Notes: generated by a model not told the origin, from the sequence alone. A DNA stretch of 64,000 nucleotides from Bacteroidales bacterium (GCA_028704385.1 JAQVLA010000001.1:110794-174793); one strand, 5' to 3'; shown: positions 19,263 to 27,500, counted from the stretch's first letter. Made by a program: numbers and translations.

Positions 19263-19673
19263 TTGGACAGATTAACCAGAAAATATTGGCCGGGAAGTTT
19301 GTGGGCATTGATAATTTTATTGCTTACAGGTTTGCCCGGCGATTATTTTCCAAAAGTGTTGTCGTTCTGGGATTGGCTTTCACCAGACAAATTAGTTCAT
19401 TTTTTTATCTTCGGTGTTTTCACTTTTTTGTTGCTGTGGGGATATCGGGCACAATATTTGCAAGATTCAAAACGTTTTGTGATTACAAGAAATGTGTTGA
19501 TAATTGGGTTCTTTTACAGTGGACTAACTGAATTGCTTCAAGCCTATGTGTTTGTTGGGCGTCATGGAAACATATTTGACCTGTTGGCCAATGTTATCGG
19601 TTGTTTGATCGGTGTTATATTGTTTAAATTGATAATCAGAAAAAATAAACGTGAGAGCAAAAGTATTACCTAA
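19263..19673 (+). CDS. VanZ-like membrane protein
   Basis: This 136-residue protein starts at TTG and has about four hydrophobic segments. The VanZ-family features are a DKLVHFFIFGVFTFL-type helix, a TELLQAYVFVGRHGNIFDLLAN-like segment (split here as TELLQAYVF and RHGNIFDLLAN), and a basic C-terminus. VanZ relatives are linked to glycopeptide tolerance in enterococci, but the function of the Bacteroidota versions is unknown. It sits between gcvH and tonB, as in many genomes of the phylum, so it should not be read as a resistance gene. Confidence 0.8.
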   Translation: MDRLTRKYWPGSLWALIILLLTGLPGDYFPKVLSFWDWLSPDKLVHFFIFGVFTFLLLWGYRAQYLQDSKRFVITRNVLIIGFFYSGLTELLQAYVFVGRHGNIFDLLANVIGCLIGVILFKLIIRKNKRESKSIT

Positions 19674-19734
19674 TATTTATTAATTTAGCGGCTTCATAAG
19701 AGAAGCTGTCAAATTAATAGCCAAATCATTGACT

Positions 19735-20412
19735 ATGGAAATTAAAAAATCACCAAAAGCGGATCTTGAAAACAAAAAAATTCTGATGCGTCAGATTGGA
19801 TTGATCATCGCATTGGCAGTAGTGTTTTTTGCTTTTGAGTATCGCAGTTACGACAAGCGTACCCTCGATTTGATGGAACGCAGCGTTGAAGATATCCCGG
19901 AAGAAATCATCCCGATTACTGAGCAAAAGGTAAAACCACCGCCACCACCTCCCCCAAAACAGGTTACTGTGCTTCAGGTTGTAGAAGATGATGTTGAGGT
20001 GGAAGACGAGATTGTAATTGATGTGGAAGTGGATCAGGAGACAGAGATTGAGGTGTATGTTCCGCCGGTAATGGAAGAGGAAGAAGTTGTTGAGGCCGAA
20101 ATCTTTACAGTGGTAGAATCGATGCCGGAATTTCCGGGCGGACCGGCCAAGATGATGGAGTACATTGCCAAAAACATCAAATATCCGGCCATGGCACGTG
20201 AAAGTGGCATTCAGGGAAGGGTTTTTGTGAACTTTGTTGTTGAGCCCGATGGCTCAGTATCAAAGGTGAAAGTACTTCGTGGTATTGGTGGAGGCTGTGA
20301 TGAAGAAGCTGTTCGTGTGGTTGAATCCATGCCTAAATGGACTCCTGGCCGTCAGCGTGGAAAAGCCGTGAGGGTTTCATTTAACCTTCCGGTGCGCTTT
20401 ACACTTCAATAA
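19735..20412 (+). CDS. TonB-family energy transducer
   Basis: This 225-residue protein has a short cytoplasmic N-terminus (MEIKKSPKADLE), one membrane segment at about 22-40, a PPPPPPPK stretch followed by a strongly acidic Glu/Asp/Val linker (about 80-130), and a C-terminal TonB domain with PEFPGGPAKMMEYI, IQGRVFVNFVVEPDGSV and a final NLPVRFTLQ strand. It should transmit the proton-motive force from ExbB/ExbD to TonB-dependent receptors; an ExbB/ExbD operon lies at 30.6-32.9 kb. The ATG at 19735 is preferred over the in-frame TTG 6 bases earlier because family members begin MEIKK. Confidence 0.9.
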   Translation: MEIKKSPKADLENKKILMRQIGLIIALAVVFFAFEYRSYDKRTLDLMERSVEDIPEEIIPITEQKVKPPPPPPPKQVTVLQVVEDDVEVEDEIVIDVEVDQETEIEVYVPPVMEEEEVVEAEIFTVVESMPEFPGGPAKMMEYIAKNIKYPAMARESGIQGRVFVNFVVEPDGSVSKVKVLRGIGGGCDEEAVRVVESMPKWTPGRQRGKAVRVSFNLPVRFTLQ

Positions 20413-20431
20413 TCTTACACTAAAGAAGTTT

Positions 20432-20468
20432 AAAAAAGACTGTCTGTTACTATCAGGCAGTCTTTTTT
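20432..20468. terminator. bidirectional intrinsic terminator between tonB and uvrC
   Basis: AAAAAAGACTGTCTG pairs with CAGGCAGTCTTTTTT (one G-U pair) around a short loop, with a T tract on each side. The right arm overlaps the uvrC stop codon by 2 bases. Confidence 0.85.
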
Positions 20469-22269
20469 ATGTGTGAAAATGTTTAAAAACAATCTCAGCT
20501 TTGGCCTTGCCCACTGCTTTTTCAAGCTCATCCAGCGGGGTGACACTGATTTTTTTAACAGACTTAAACTTCCATATCAACTTTTGCGCTGTGCTGTATC
20601 CAATGCCATCGATGCTGGTGAGCTCAGATTTGATCACTCCTTTTTCAAATTGCTTGCGATGATGGGTTATCCCAAAGCGATGAGCTTCATCGCGCAATTG
20701 CTGAATCAATTTAAGCGATTCGGATCGTTTGTCGATGTATAACGGCAGGCTGTCGCCGGGAAAATAAATTTCTTCAAGTCTTTTAGCAATGCCGATGATA
20801 GTGATTTTTCCGCGAAGGTCAAGCTTTTCAAGCGATTTTACTGCAGCACTGAGTTGTCCTTTGCCACCATCAATAACAATCAGTTCGGGCAGCGGTTTTT
20901 TTTCTTCAAGCAATCTTTTGTAACGCCGGTAGGTGATTTCCTCCATGGAGGCAAAATCATTTGGCCCATCTACTGTTTTAATGTTGAAATGTCGGTAGCC
21001 TTTTTTATTGGGTTTGGCATTCACAAACTGCACCATGGCTGCCACCGGATAGTCGCCCTGAAAATTGGAGTTGTCAAAGCATTCGATGGTTTTTGGTGGT
21101 ACGGGCATTCGCAGGTCGTTCATCAATTGGCTGAGGATGCGTTTCTGATGCCGTTCGGGATCAATCAGGCTGCGTCGCTTCTCCGTTTCCATCGCAAAAT
21201 GTCTGGCATTGCGTTCCGAAAGCTCCAGAAGCTGTTTTTTATCCCCTTTTTGCGGGATGGTGATTTTCAAATTTTCCGGTTCGAAAGTCAGTGGCAAGGA
21301 TAACACGATCTCTTTTGAAGTGCTTTCCAGCCTGTTTCTGATGTCGATCACAGCGAGAGTTAACAGATCCTGAGCACTCTCGTCCAGCTTACGTTTGAGC
21401 TCAACACTATGCGATTGCACTATGGCACCTTCAATCACTTTTAGGTAATTCACAAAGACAGAAGTGCCGTTATCAAGTAGCGAAAACACATCCACATCAT
21501 GCACAGTAGCACTTACAATGGTTGATTTGCTGCGATAACGTTCCAATATCTCTAGTTTTTCCTTCACGGCCTGTGCTTTTTCAAACTCCATTTTTTCAGC
21601 AAATTCCATCATCAGGCTTTTCATCTGCCGGATAACCAGTTGGATGTTGCCTTTGATGATTTCTTTGATATCCTTAATCATCGCATCATACTCAGCTTCT
21701 GTTTGCAATGCTTCGCAAGGTCCTTTACAATTGCCGATGTGATATTCCAGACAAATTTTATATTTCTGCTGTGCAATGAGTTGCGGCTTGAGGTTGAGGC
21801 TGCATGAGCGAATGGGATAAAGCTGGCGGATCAAATCCAGCAAGGTGTTCATCATCTTTACGGAAGCATAGGGCCCGTAATAGGAAGAGCCATCATGGAT
21901 GATATTGCGTGTAGGGAATATTCGTGGGAAAGGTTCATTTTTGATACAAATCCAGGGAAATGTTTTGTCGTCTTTGAGCAGGACATTATAACGCGGCTGA
22001 AATTTTTTGATCAGGTTGTTTTCGAGCAACAGGGCATCAGTTTCGGAATCTACTACGATGAATTTGATGTCGCGAATCCGACGAACCAATACGCGTAACT
22101 TAGCTGTTTGCTGTTTGCTGAAATAGCTCATCACGCGTTTGCGCAAATCTTTGGCTTTGCCAACGTAAATGATGGTGCCTTTTTCATCCAAGTATTGATA
22201 AACGCCCGGATTATTTGGTATTACAGCGATCTTATCCTGCAGATGTTTATTCTTTTCTGTAAACTCCAT
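20467..22269 (-). CDS. uvrC: excinuclease ABC subunit C
   Basis: This 600-residue UvrC makes the dual incisions of nucleotide excision repair. Its domains are an N-terminal GIY-YIG nuclease at about 15-95 (PGVYQYLDEKG, IIYVGKAKDL), a cysteine-containing segment (about 165-185), a UvrB-binding UVR motif near 210-245, the RNase H-like endonuclease domain (ECFDNSNFQGDYPVA; ELIVIDGGKGQLSAA) and C-terminal helix-hairpin-helix (LTSIDGIGYSTAQKL). The length is normal. thiL lies 23 bases upstream, so the two may form an operon. Confidence 0.96.
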   Translation of the reverse strand: MEFTEKNKHLQDKIAVIPNNPGVYQYLDEKGTIIYVGKAKDLRKRVMSYFSKQQTAKLRVLVRRIRDIKFIVVDSETDALLLENNLIKKFQPRYNVLLKDDKTFPWICIKNEPFPRIFPTRNIIHDGSSYYGPYASVKMMNTLLDLIRQLYPIRSCSLNLKPQLIAQQKYKICLEYHIGNCKGPCEALQTEAEYDAMIKDIKEIIKGNIQLVIRQMKSLMMEFAEKMEFEKAQAVKEKLEILERYRSKSTIVSATVHDVDVFSLLDNGTSVFVNYLKVIEGAIVQSHSVELKRKLDESAQDLLTLAVIDIRNRLESTSKEIVLSLPLTFEPENLKITIPQKGDKKQLLELSERNARHFAMETEKRRSLIDPERHQKRILSQLMNDLRMPVPPKTIECFDNSNFQGDYPVAAMVQFVNAKPNKKGYRHFNIKTVDGPNDFASMEEITYRRYKRLLEEKKPLPELIVIDGGKGQLSAAVKSLEKLDLRGKITIIGIAKRLEEIYFPGDSLPLYIDKRSESLKLIQQLRDEAHRFGITHHRKQFEKGVIKSELTSIDGIGYSTAQKLIWKFKSVKKISVTPLDELEKAVGKAKAEIVFKHFHT

Positions 22270-22292
22270 AAAGCAGGTCAGAAATTAATTAT

Positions 22293-23357
22293 CTATTCAG
22301 CGGATTTTTTTCTCAGGGCATCCCAGCCCTGTGCTTGCAAGCTGATGTATTGATTATCGGGAGTTATCATCACTTCTTCACCTACGCTGGCTGTCATATG
22401 TCCGATAATTGTAACACCCGGAATGGCTGCAATTTTGTCGTGATCTTTGATTGAAACCGTAAAGAGTAATTCATAATCCTCGCCTCCATTTAATGCCGCG
22501 ATGGAGGGGATCATATTAAACTCCTCGGCAACGCTGGCAGTGGTGATATCGATCGGTATTTTTTCTTCATAGATCTGGCAGCCCAGTTTCGAAGCCTTGC
22601 AGAGATGTTTGATTTCGGAAGCCAGGCTATCCGAAATATCAATCATCGAAGTGGGTTTGATTCCGATTTTTTGCAATTCCTCGTTGATGTCCAGTCTTGC
22701 TTCCGGTTTTAATTGTCGTTGCAGCACATAGTCAAATCCTTGCAAATCAGGCTGTACATTAGGATTGGCCTTAAAAGCGGCTTTTTCTCTTTCGAGTAGA
22801 AGCAATCCCATATAGGCACCACCCAAATCACCACTAACACAGAGCAGATCGTTTTCGGAGGCTCCTTTACGATAACAAATATCTTCCGCTTTGGCTTTCC
22901 CCATAACAGTTACGGAAAGCATTAATCCAGACAAACTGCTAGTGGTATCACCACCAACGAGGTCTACCTTGTATTTTTCGCAGGCCAGTTTAATTCCTGC
23001 ATAAATCTCTTCGATGGCTTCAAGCGAAAAGCGATTCGAAACCGCCAGACCCACAACAATTTGTGTTGGACTGGCATTCATGGCTGCCATGTCTGAAAAA
23101 TTGACAATAGCTGCCTTATAACCCAGATGTTTTAAAGGGGTATAGGTGAGGTCGAAATGAACTCCTTCAACCAATAGATCAACTGAAACAAGCGTTTGAA
23201 ATCCATTGTGATCGATCACGGCAGCATCATCACCAACGCCTAGTTTAGTGCTTTCATTCAGCAACGGCATATCTTTTGTGAGATGATCGATTAGGCCAAA
23301 TTCTCCCAGAGTACTTAGTTCTGTTCTTGCGGGCTGATCGTTATATATTTCGCTCAT
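22293..23357 (-). CDS. thiL: thiamine-monophosphate kinase
   Basis: This 354-residue kinase phosphorylates thiamine monophosphate to the active diphosphate. AIR-synthase-like family motifs are GDDAAVID, VSVDLLVEGVHFD, ADMAAMNA-like and GGDTTSS. The product ends with QGWDALRKKSAE. It lies between a TPR lipoprotein gene (8-base gap upstream) and uvrC. No other thiamine gene is nearby, which is usual for thiL in this phylum. Confidence 0.94.
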   Translation of the reverse strand: MSEIYNDQPARTELSTLGEFGLIDHLTKDMPLLNESTKLGVGDDAAVIDHNGFQTLVSVDLLVEGVHFDLTYTPLKHLGYKAAIVNFSDMAAMNASPTQIVVGLAVSNRFSLEAIEEIYAGIKLACEKYKVDLVGGDTTSSLSGLMLSVTVMGKAKAEDICYRKGASENDLLCVSGDLGGAYMGLLLLEREKAAFKANPNVQPDLQGFDYVLQRQLKPEARLDINEELQKIGIKPTSMIDISDSLASEIKHLCKASKLGCQIYEEKIPIDITTASVAEEFNMIPSIAALNGGEDYELLFTVSIKDHDKIAAIPGVTIIGHMTASVGEEVMITPDNQYISLQAQGWDALRKKSAE

Positions 23358-23365
23358 GGTTTATT

Positions 23366-24247
23366 TTATTGACTGAGTTTGCGATATTTTTCTGCGTTGG
23401 TGGCATCACCAAAACGGGCATAAATATTGGCAATATACAAGGCAAATCGTTTATTGCGTGTTTCTGAATACAGGTTTTCGAACAATGGGAGTGCTCTTTT
23501 GAAATCTGCTGTTGAGGCATCCAGACCCTCTAGCATGATGTTGTACTGTTTGCGGGTTTTGTTGTTTTCATAATCCTGAACTTCTTTTTGATAACGGGCT
23601 TCAGCCTTATCATACAATTGTATGGCTTGCCAGCTCCTGGCCTCTGTGTGATTTGGGTTGAGACTTAGAAGTTGCAAGGCAATCTTATCCAGTCCTTCGG
23701 GTTGTTCGCTTTTTTGTTTTGCAGAAAAATAGGCAGTAAGTAAGTGTTCATCTTGTTCGGCTTGCGGATTGGGTGGCCATAAATCAATAGCTTTTTCCCA
23801 TTGGGCAGTTTCGGTGTAGATTTCAAAAAGGCGGGTGCGCTCTTCATTAGCTTCCTCGCTTTGTGGAAATAGTTGTTCCAAGGGCTCTAAAACACCAGAT
23901 TCTTTTGAAATATTTCCCTGCTCACGATACAGTTTTCCCAGTTTTTGGTAAACTTCCGGACTGGCGATTTTGTGGTAAATAGCCAATTTGTAATATGATT
24001 CAGCTTTATCAGAAAGGCCAAGAGCTTCAGCTATTTCGGCAGCCTGTTCGTAGTGGTTTTTTTCGGCCACTGAGCTGGAAGCCTCATCGGCAGCAATTAA
24101 TTCTTCATAAAATTGAAGTGATTCCTGTAGTTTGCCTTGTTCAAACGCCTGTTGTGCCTGCTGGGTTCTGGTGAGTTTAGCAGCAGGGTTGCAGTTCGAC
24201 AAAAAGAAAGCTAAAAGAATAAATATAATCCAGCGAAAGGACTTCAT
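23366..24247 (-). CDS. TPR-repeat lipoprotein of unknown function
   Basis: This lipoprotein of about 293 residues has a lipobox LSNC at the end of the signal MKSFRWIIFILLAFF, followed by tetratricopeptide-type helical pairs (ASPEVYQKLGKLYREQG, ALYIANIYARFGDA) that usually mediate protein-protein contacts. The frame is open further upstream to 24397, but the signal peptide fixes the start at the ATG at 24247 (or 24253). It may be co-transcribed with thiL and uvrC. No catalytic motif is seen. Confidence 0.72.
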   Translation of the reverse strand: MKSFRWIIFILLAFFLSNCNPAAKLTRTQQAQQAFEQGKLQESLQFYEELIAADEASSSVAEKNHYEQAAEIAEALGLSDKAESYYKLAIYHKIASPEVYQKLGKLYREQGNISKESGVLEPLEQLFPQSEEANEERTRLFEIYTETAQWEKAIDLWPPNPQAEQDEHLLTAYFSAKQKSEQPEGLDKIALQLLSLNPNHTEARSWQAIQLYDKAEARYQKEVQDYENNKTRKQYNIMLEGLDASTADFKRALPLFENLYSETRNKRFALYIANIYARFGDATNAEKYRKLSQ

Positions 24248-24619
24248 CTGCATATTTCTCTTATTTGACAGCAAAAATACAGGTTTTTTCATAGCTGTCT
24301 TAAGATGTAATTGCAAGGTAAGATTTTGGATGCTGTTAGTGGATTCTTGAAAATAACATATTGAGATATGATTAACAAATTGAATCAGAATAAGCATTAA
24401 TTTTTTTATTCCATTTAAGGTTCTTTATAAACTGCTTGAGCTTGTTGGCTTAAAAAAAACATCCTGATTTCCAGTAATAGTTTGTCGATTATTTGCAATG
24501 CCTTAACTAAGTATATCGTGGTTTCTTTTCCATCGGAAACGAAAAAATTATTTGGAAGAATTCTAAATAAAAATATTATTATTTACTTTTGACAGCAACA
24601 AACATTAATTCAGCTAATT
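24248..24619. other. intergenic region, divergent promoters only
   Basis: This is an AT-rich stretch between the divergent TPR lipoprotein and beta-helix genes. TACTTTTG at 24584-24591 fits the TAnnTTTG -7 box, 29 bases before the beta-helix start codon, but no -33 element stands at 19 bases. No RNA gene, repeat or convincing small gene was found. Confidence 0.4.
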
Positions 24620-26641
24620 ATGAGATATTTTATAACTATATATTTAGTGCTTCAACTTGGGTTGGCACTAAATGCACAAATTATTCACGTACCTGCTCAG
24701 TATGTTTCCATTCAGCAAGCTGTTGATGCAGCAAACCCAGGTGACACAATTCTGGTGGAAACCGGGACTTATATCGAAAATCTTGTCATCACAAAGCCAC
24801 TTACCTTAGCTTCTGTGTTTTTATTATCCAATCAAATTGAAGACGTACAGAATACGGTAATTGATGGAAACCAAACAGGTGCTGTCGTTACTGTGAAAGA
24901 CATTGCAACAGATACACTGCGTCTGATTGGATTTACACTCACCAAAGGAACCGGCGAACTTGCTGATCCTCATGAATTTGGGTTTGAAAGTTTGCATGGT
25001 GGTGGTCTTTTTGTTGAGCATGTGCAACAAGCATTTTTCAACTATCTTATTATCAAAGACAATCATCTTGTTACAGAACATAATAATGCAGGAGGTATCT
25101 ATGCATTCGAAAGTGGGATTACCCTTATGAATTCGGAAGTTGACAACAACTCAGTTAATGGTTTTTCCTTTCATGGTGAAGGAGCAGGAATGTTTCTGAT
25201 GAATTGCACAACTAGTGTTATAAATTGTTCCATTATCAATAATATCAGCGATGTGAATTATGGTGAGGGTGGCGGAATTTATACCAGAAATGGTCAATTG
25301 CGTTTGGAGAATTCAATTATTGCAGGAAACCAAAGTATCAGAGCAGGAGCAATCATAAGTTATAATACCGTGTTGCAGTTATATAATTGTGATGTCAATA
25401 CCAATACGGCAATGCTAACCGGTGCCATTCTGGTTACAAATCAGGAAGTGCGCGAAGTAATTTTTCATCACTGCAATGTAGCCTATAATCTGGCTACAAA
25501 TTCTAACGGAGCAATATTGCTTAACAAAGCCGTGGCAGATATCAGAAATTGTGTTTTCAACGACAATAATGGAGGCAATAATGGAGGTGCAATGATGATA
25601 GACGAATCTGAGGTAAATATACTGGATACAGAGATTATTCGAAATATCAGTGAGTCAGGAATTGGCGGCAATGGTTCCGGTATTTTTGCTTCTTATAGTG
25701 CGGTTAAAATGCAAAGAGTTGTATTGAATGAGAACTATTGTGGGCCTACCTCCGTTTATTTTACGAAAGGTGGTGCACTGTTTCTCTATATGAGTATGAT
25801 CGAGATGGATTCGGTAATCATGAGTAACAATGTAGCTAATGTGGGTGGAGCTATTAACGCCAACAGCAGTGAGCTTAGCATGCGCCATTGTCTGATCAAT
25901 GGTCATCATGGTAAAATGGGCGGGGCTATTTATTCATATGGAACGGATTATAAGATTCTGTCATCAACAATTGTAAATAACACGGCTGACGAAGGTGGTG
26001 CTTGTCAGTTTCAAAGCGATTCTGTGTGGATGGTAAACAGCATTTTATGGGGGAATAGTCCTGATGAGATTAACTTCACATTGTCCGGCAACGGAAAACT
26101 CAGCCAAATGAATTTTGTTCATTCAAACGTTCGAGGCTGGGACAGTAATTTCAGCAACAAGCACAATGCTGATATTACCTGGCATCAGGGCAACTTGGAT
26201 GTAGATCCGTTGTTTGCTGATGAAGACTTCGGCGATTTTAGCTTACTTGAAGATTCTCCCATGATTGATGCTGGTATCGCGCATTTTGAATGGAACGGAT
26301 ATGTGGTGGCAGATTATACTGCGATGGATTACACAGGCAGCAGTCCTGATATTGGGGCTTTTGAATCAGAAACTGTAACACAAATATCTCATCTTTCCAA
26401 AAGTCCTCAGATTAAAACCTATCCCAATCCATTTTTGCAAGAGCTAATCGTATCAGCCGTAAATCCGATCCAAAAGCTTCAAATACATTCACTTACAGGT
26501 GGAAGTATTCTCAGTTTGGAGCCCCATAATAAAAATGTATTGATCCCTGCAAACAGACTGAAAACAGGGGCGTATATCCTAAAGGCTTATATTGATGGTG
26601 CCGTGACTACGAAACTCGTAATTAAAGGGACAACCAACTAA
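24620..26641 (+). CDS. right-handed beta-helix surface protein with T9SS sorting domain
   Basis: This 673-residue secreted protein has a signal peptide of about 20 residues (ending LNAQ). It continues with a polymorphic beta-helix region (about 25-590) built of short turns rich in Asn and Gly with many cases of the patterns GGAI / GGGI / NNT, similar to adhesin or pectate-lyase-like solenoids. The C-terminal 75 residues form a type A T9SS sorting domain starting at KTYPNPF and containing SLTGGSIL and LKTGAYILK. It is probably secreted by the SprA-dependent system and anchored at the surface. No catalytic site can be assigned; adhesion or carbohydrate binding are both possible. Confidence 0.85.
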   Translation: MRYFITIYLVLQLGLALNAQIIHVPAQYVSIQQAVDAANPGDTILVETGTYIENLVITKPLTLASVFLLSNQIEDVQNTVIDGNQTGAVVTVKDIATDTLRLIGFTLTKGTGELADPHEFGFESLHGGGLFVEHVQQAFFNYLIIKDNHLVTEHNNAGGIYAFESGITLMNSEVDNNSVNGFSFHGEGAGMFLMNCTTSVINCSIINNISDVNYGEGGGIYTRNGQLRLENSIIAGNQSIRAGAIISYNTVLQLYNCDVNTNTAMLTGAILVTNQEVREVIFHHCNVAYNLATNSNGAILLNKAVADIRNCVFNDNNGGNNGGAMMIDESEVNILDTEIIRNISESGIGGNGSGIFASYSAVKMQRVVLNENYCGPTSVYFTKGGALFLYMSMIEMDSVIMSNNVANVGGAINANSSELSMRHCLINGHHGKMGGAIYSYGTDYKILSSTIVNNTADEGGACQFQSDSVWMVNSILWGNSPDEINFTLSGNGKLSQMNFVHSNVRGWDSNFSNKHNADITWHQGNLDVDPLFADEDFGDFSLLEDSPMIDAGIAHFEWNGYVVADYTAMDYTGSSPDIGAFESETVTQISHLSKSPQIKTYPNPFLQELIVSAVNPIQKLQIHSLTGGSILSLEPHNKNVLIPANRLKTGAYILKAYIDGAVTTKLVIKGTTN

Positions 26642-26688
26642 TTCAGGTATAAGTTGAATCAATAAGCATCCGAATAGATGTTTTGTTG

Positions 26689-26706
26689 CCCGATAGTTAT
26701 CGGGGG
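26689..26706. repeat. palindrome copy 0 (imperfect)
   Basis: CCCGATAGTTATCGGG differs by one base from the perfect palindrome CCCGATAGCTATCGGG. It is followed by AGTCAGTTACTTG, a degraded tRNA piece, and marks the far end of the array. Confidence 0.7.
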
Positions 26707-26733
26707 AGTCAGTTACTTGTTTTATGAGAAACC

Positions 26734-26770
26734 AAAAAGCTGTTTCAATTTTTCATTAAAACAGCTTTTT
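26734..26770. terminator. terminator hairpin, array copy 1
   Basis: AAAAAGCTGTTT pairs with AAACAGCTTTTT. The hairpin is symmetric and is the same element that follows the intact tRNA at 27464. It could also stop transcription of the beta-helix gene on the plus strand. Confidence 0.75.
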
Positions 26771-26777
26771 GCATGGC

Positions 26778-26840
26778 GGGCCCACCAGGACTTGAACCTG
26801 GGACCTACTGCCCCGATAGCTATCGGGGGAGTCAGTTGCT
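26778..26840 (-). pseudogene. tRNA(CAT) remnant, copy 1
   Basis: The 3' half (acceptor strand GGGCCC, intact T arm CCAGG-TTCAAGT-CCTGG, variable loop, 3' anticodon stem) is identical to the intact tRNA at 27508. The anticodon loop ATAAT is replaced by a 19-base palindromic insert at 26811-26829, and the sequence diverges 5' of AGCAACTGACTC. It cannot be functional as a tRNA. Confidence 0.8.
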
Positions 26841-27128
26841 TGTTTTATGGATGAGTTTAGTGATAAGCTCAGGATATTTTTTCAGGTTTTTTATGTAGAT
26901 TGAACTTTTCATTCTTTTAACAGCTTTTTCCATACGTGTTGCATGAGCAAAGTCATTAGCAGGAATTTCAAGGTATAACTCCCAATCACCTGCAACAGCA
27001 GTAAACCGATGACTTCCATAATAATGGGAATTGTGTTTTTGAATACGCTCATCCAAGCTACCTTGACAGGCTCCAACGTAAAAACGATTAATTTTCCGGC
27101 TGTAAATGATATAACAACATCCTGACAT
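26832..27128 (-). CDS. GIY-YIG nuclease domain protein (small, URI-like)
   Basis: This 98-residue single-domain GIY-YIG protein begins MSGCCYIIYSRKINRFYVGAC (split: CCYIIYS and FYVGAC are the two motif halves), has the R of the LDERIQKHN segment and a conserved E near MEKAVKRMKSS. It is similar to the small UPF0213/GIY-YIG proteins common in Bacteroidota. The frame is open upstream to 27245, but those residues are a translation of the terminator repeat, so I start at the ATG at 27128. The stop codon TGA lies inside the tRNA-derived fragment AGCAACTGACTC. Its placement inside the repeat array suggests a mobile or homing-type role; that is an inference. Confidence 0.75.
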   Translation of the reverse strand: MSGCCYIIYSRKINRFYVGACQGSLDERIQKHNSHYYGSHRFTAVAGDWELYLEIPANDFAHATRMEKAVKRMKSSIYIKNLKKYPELITKLIHKTSN

Positions 27129-27194
27129 TATAACAGGTTGAGAATTAAATAAATTTAAATAGCACCACAATTTTAAACAAAGTTTTTTAAAACC

Positions 27195-27231
27195 AAAAAG
27201 CTGTTTCAATTTTTCATTAAAACAGCTTTTT
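27195..27231. terminator. terminator hairpin, array copy 2
   Basis: This is the same AAAAAGCTGTTT / AAACAGCTTTTT hairpin as copy 1. It lies just upstream of the GIY-YIG gene on the minus strand, so transcripts reading from the tRNA side would have to pass it. Confidence 0.75.
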
Positions 27232-27237
27232 ATTATT

Positions 27238-27313
27238 GTGGGCACCTCCCGATCACTATCGGGGTTGAACCTGGGACCTACTGCCCCGATAGCTATCGGG
27301 GGAGTCAGTTGCT
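27238..27313 (-). pseudogene. tRNA(CAT) remnant, copy 2
   Basis: This piece matches the tRNA from the 3' acceptor end to the anticodon stem, with two replacements. The 3' side of the T arm is replaced by the palindrome CCCCGATAGTGATCGGGA (27247-27264), and the anticodon loop by CCCCCGATAGCTATCGGGG (27284-27302). Confidence 0.8.
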
Positions 27314-27329
27314 ATTTTTATGAGAAACC

Positions 27330-27366
27330 AAAAAGCTGTTTCAATTTTTCATTAAAACAGCTTTTT
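27330..27366. terminator. terminator hairpin, array copy 3
   Basis: Identical hairpin to copies 1 and 2, located 135 bases from copy 2. Confidence 0.75.
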
Positions 27367-27372
27367 ATTATT

Positions 27373-27447
27373 GTGGGCACCTCCCGATCACTATCGGGGT
27401 TGAACCTGGGACCTACTGCCCCGATAGCTATCGGGGAGTCAGTTGCT
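27373..27447 (-). pseudogene. tRNA(CAT) remnant, copy 3
   Basis: This is nearly identical to copy 2, with palindromes at 27382-27399 (T-arm position) and 27419-27436 (anticodon-loop position). The second palindrome is one base shorter than in copy 2. Confidence 0.8.
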
Positions 27448-27463
27448 ATTTTTATGAGAAACC

Positions 27464-27500
27464 AAAAAGCTGTTTCAATTATTCATTAAAACAGCTTTTT
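27464..27500 (-). terminator. intrinsic terminator of the tRNA(CAT) gene
   Basis: The hairpin AAAAAGCTGTTT / AAACAGCTTTTT starts 7 bases after the tRNA 3' end on the minus strand and is followed by T-rich sequence. It has one base change in the loop relative to the other copies. Confidence 0.8.

Noticed and set aside
19263..19673. Glycopeptide-resistance gene (VanZ)
   Set aside because: Only the family fold matches. The gene sits in a conserved gcvH-tonB neighbourhood without other van genes.
27238..27489. 83-codon open frame on the plus strand within the repeat array
   Set aside because: It is a direct translation of the 135-base repeat (the same phrase appears twice) and crosses tRNA fragments and terminators, so it is not a gene.
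26689..27500. CRISPR-like repeat spacing
   Set aside because: Units are about 135 bases with no unique spacers, and the repeated parts are tRNA pieces and terminators; there are no cas genes.
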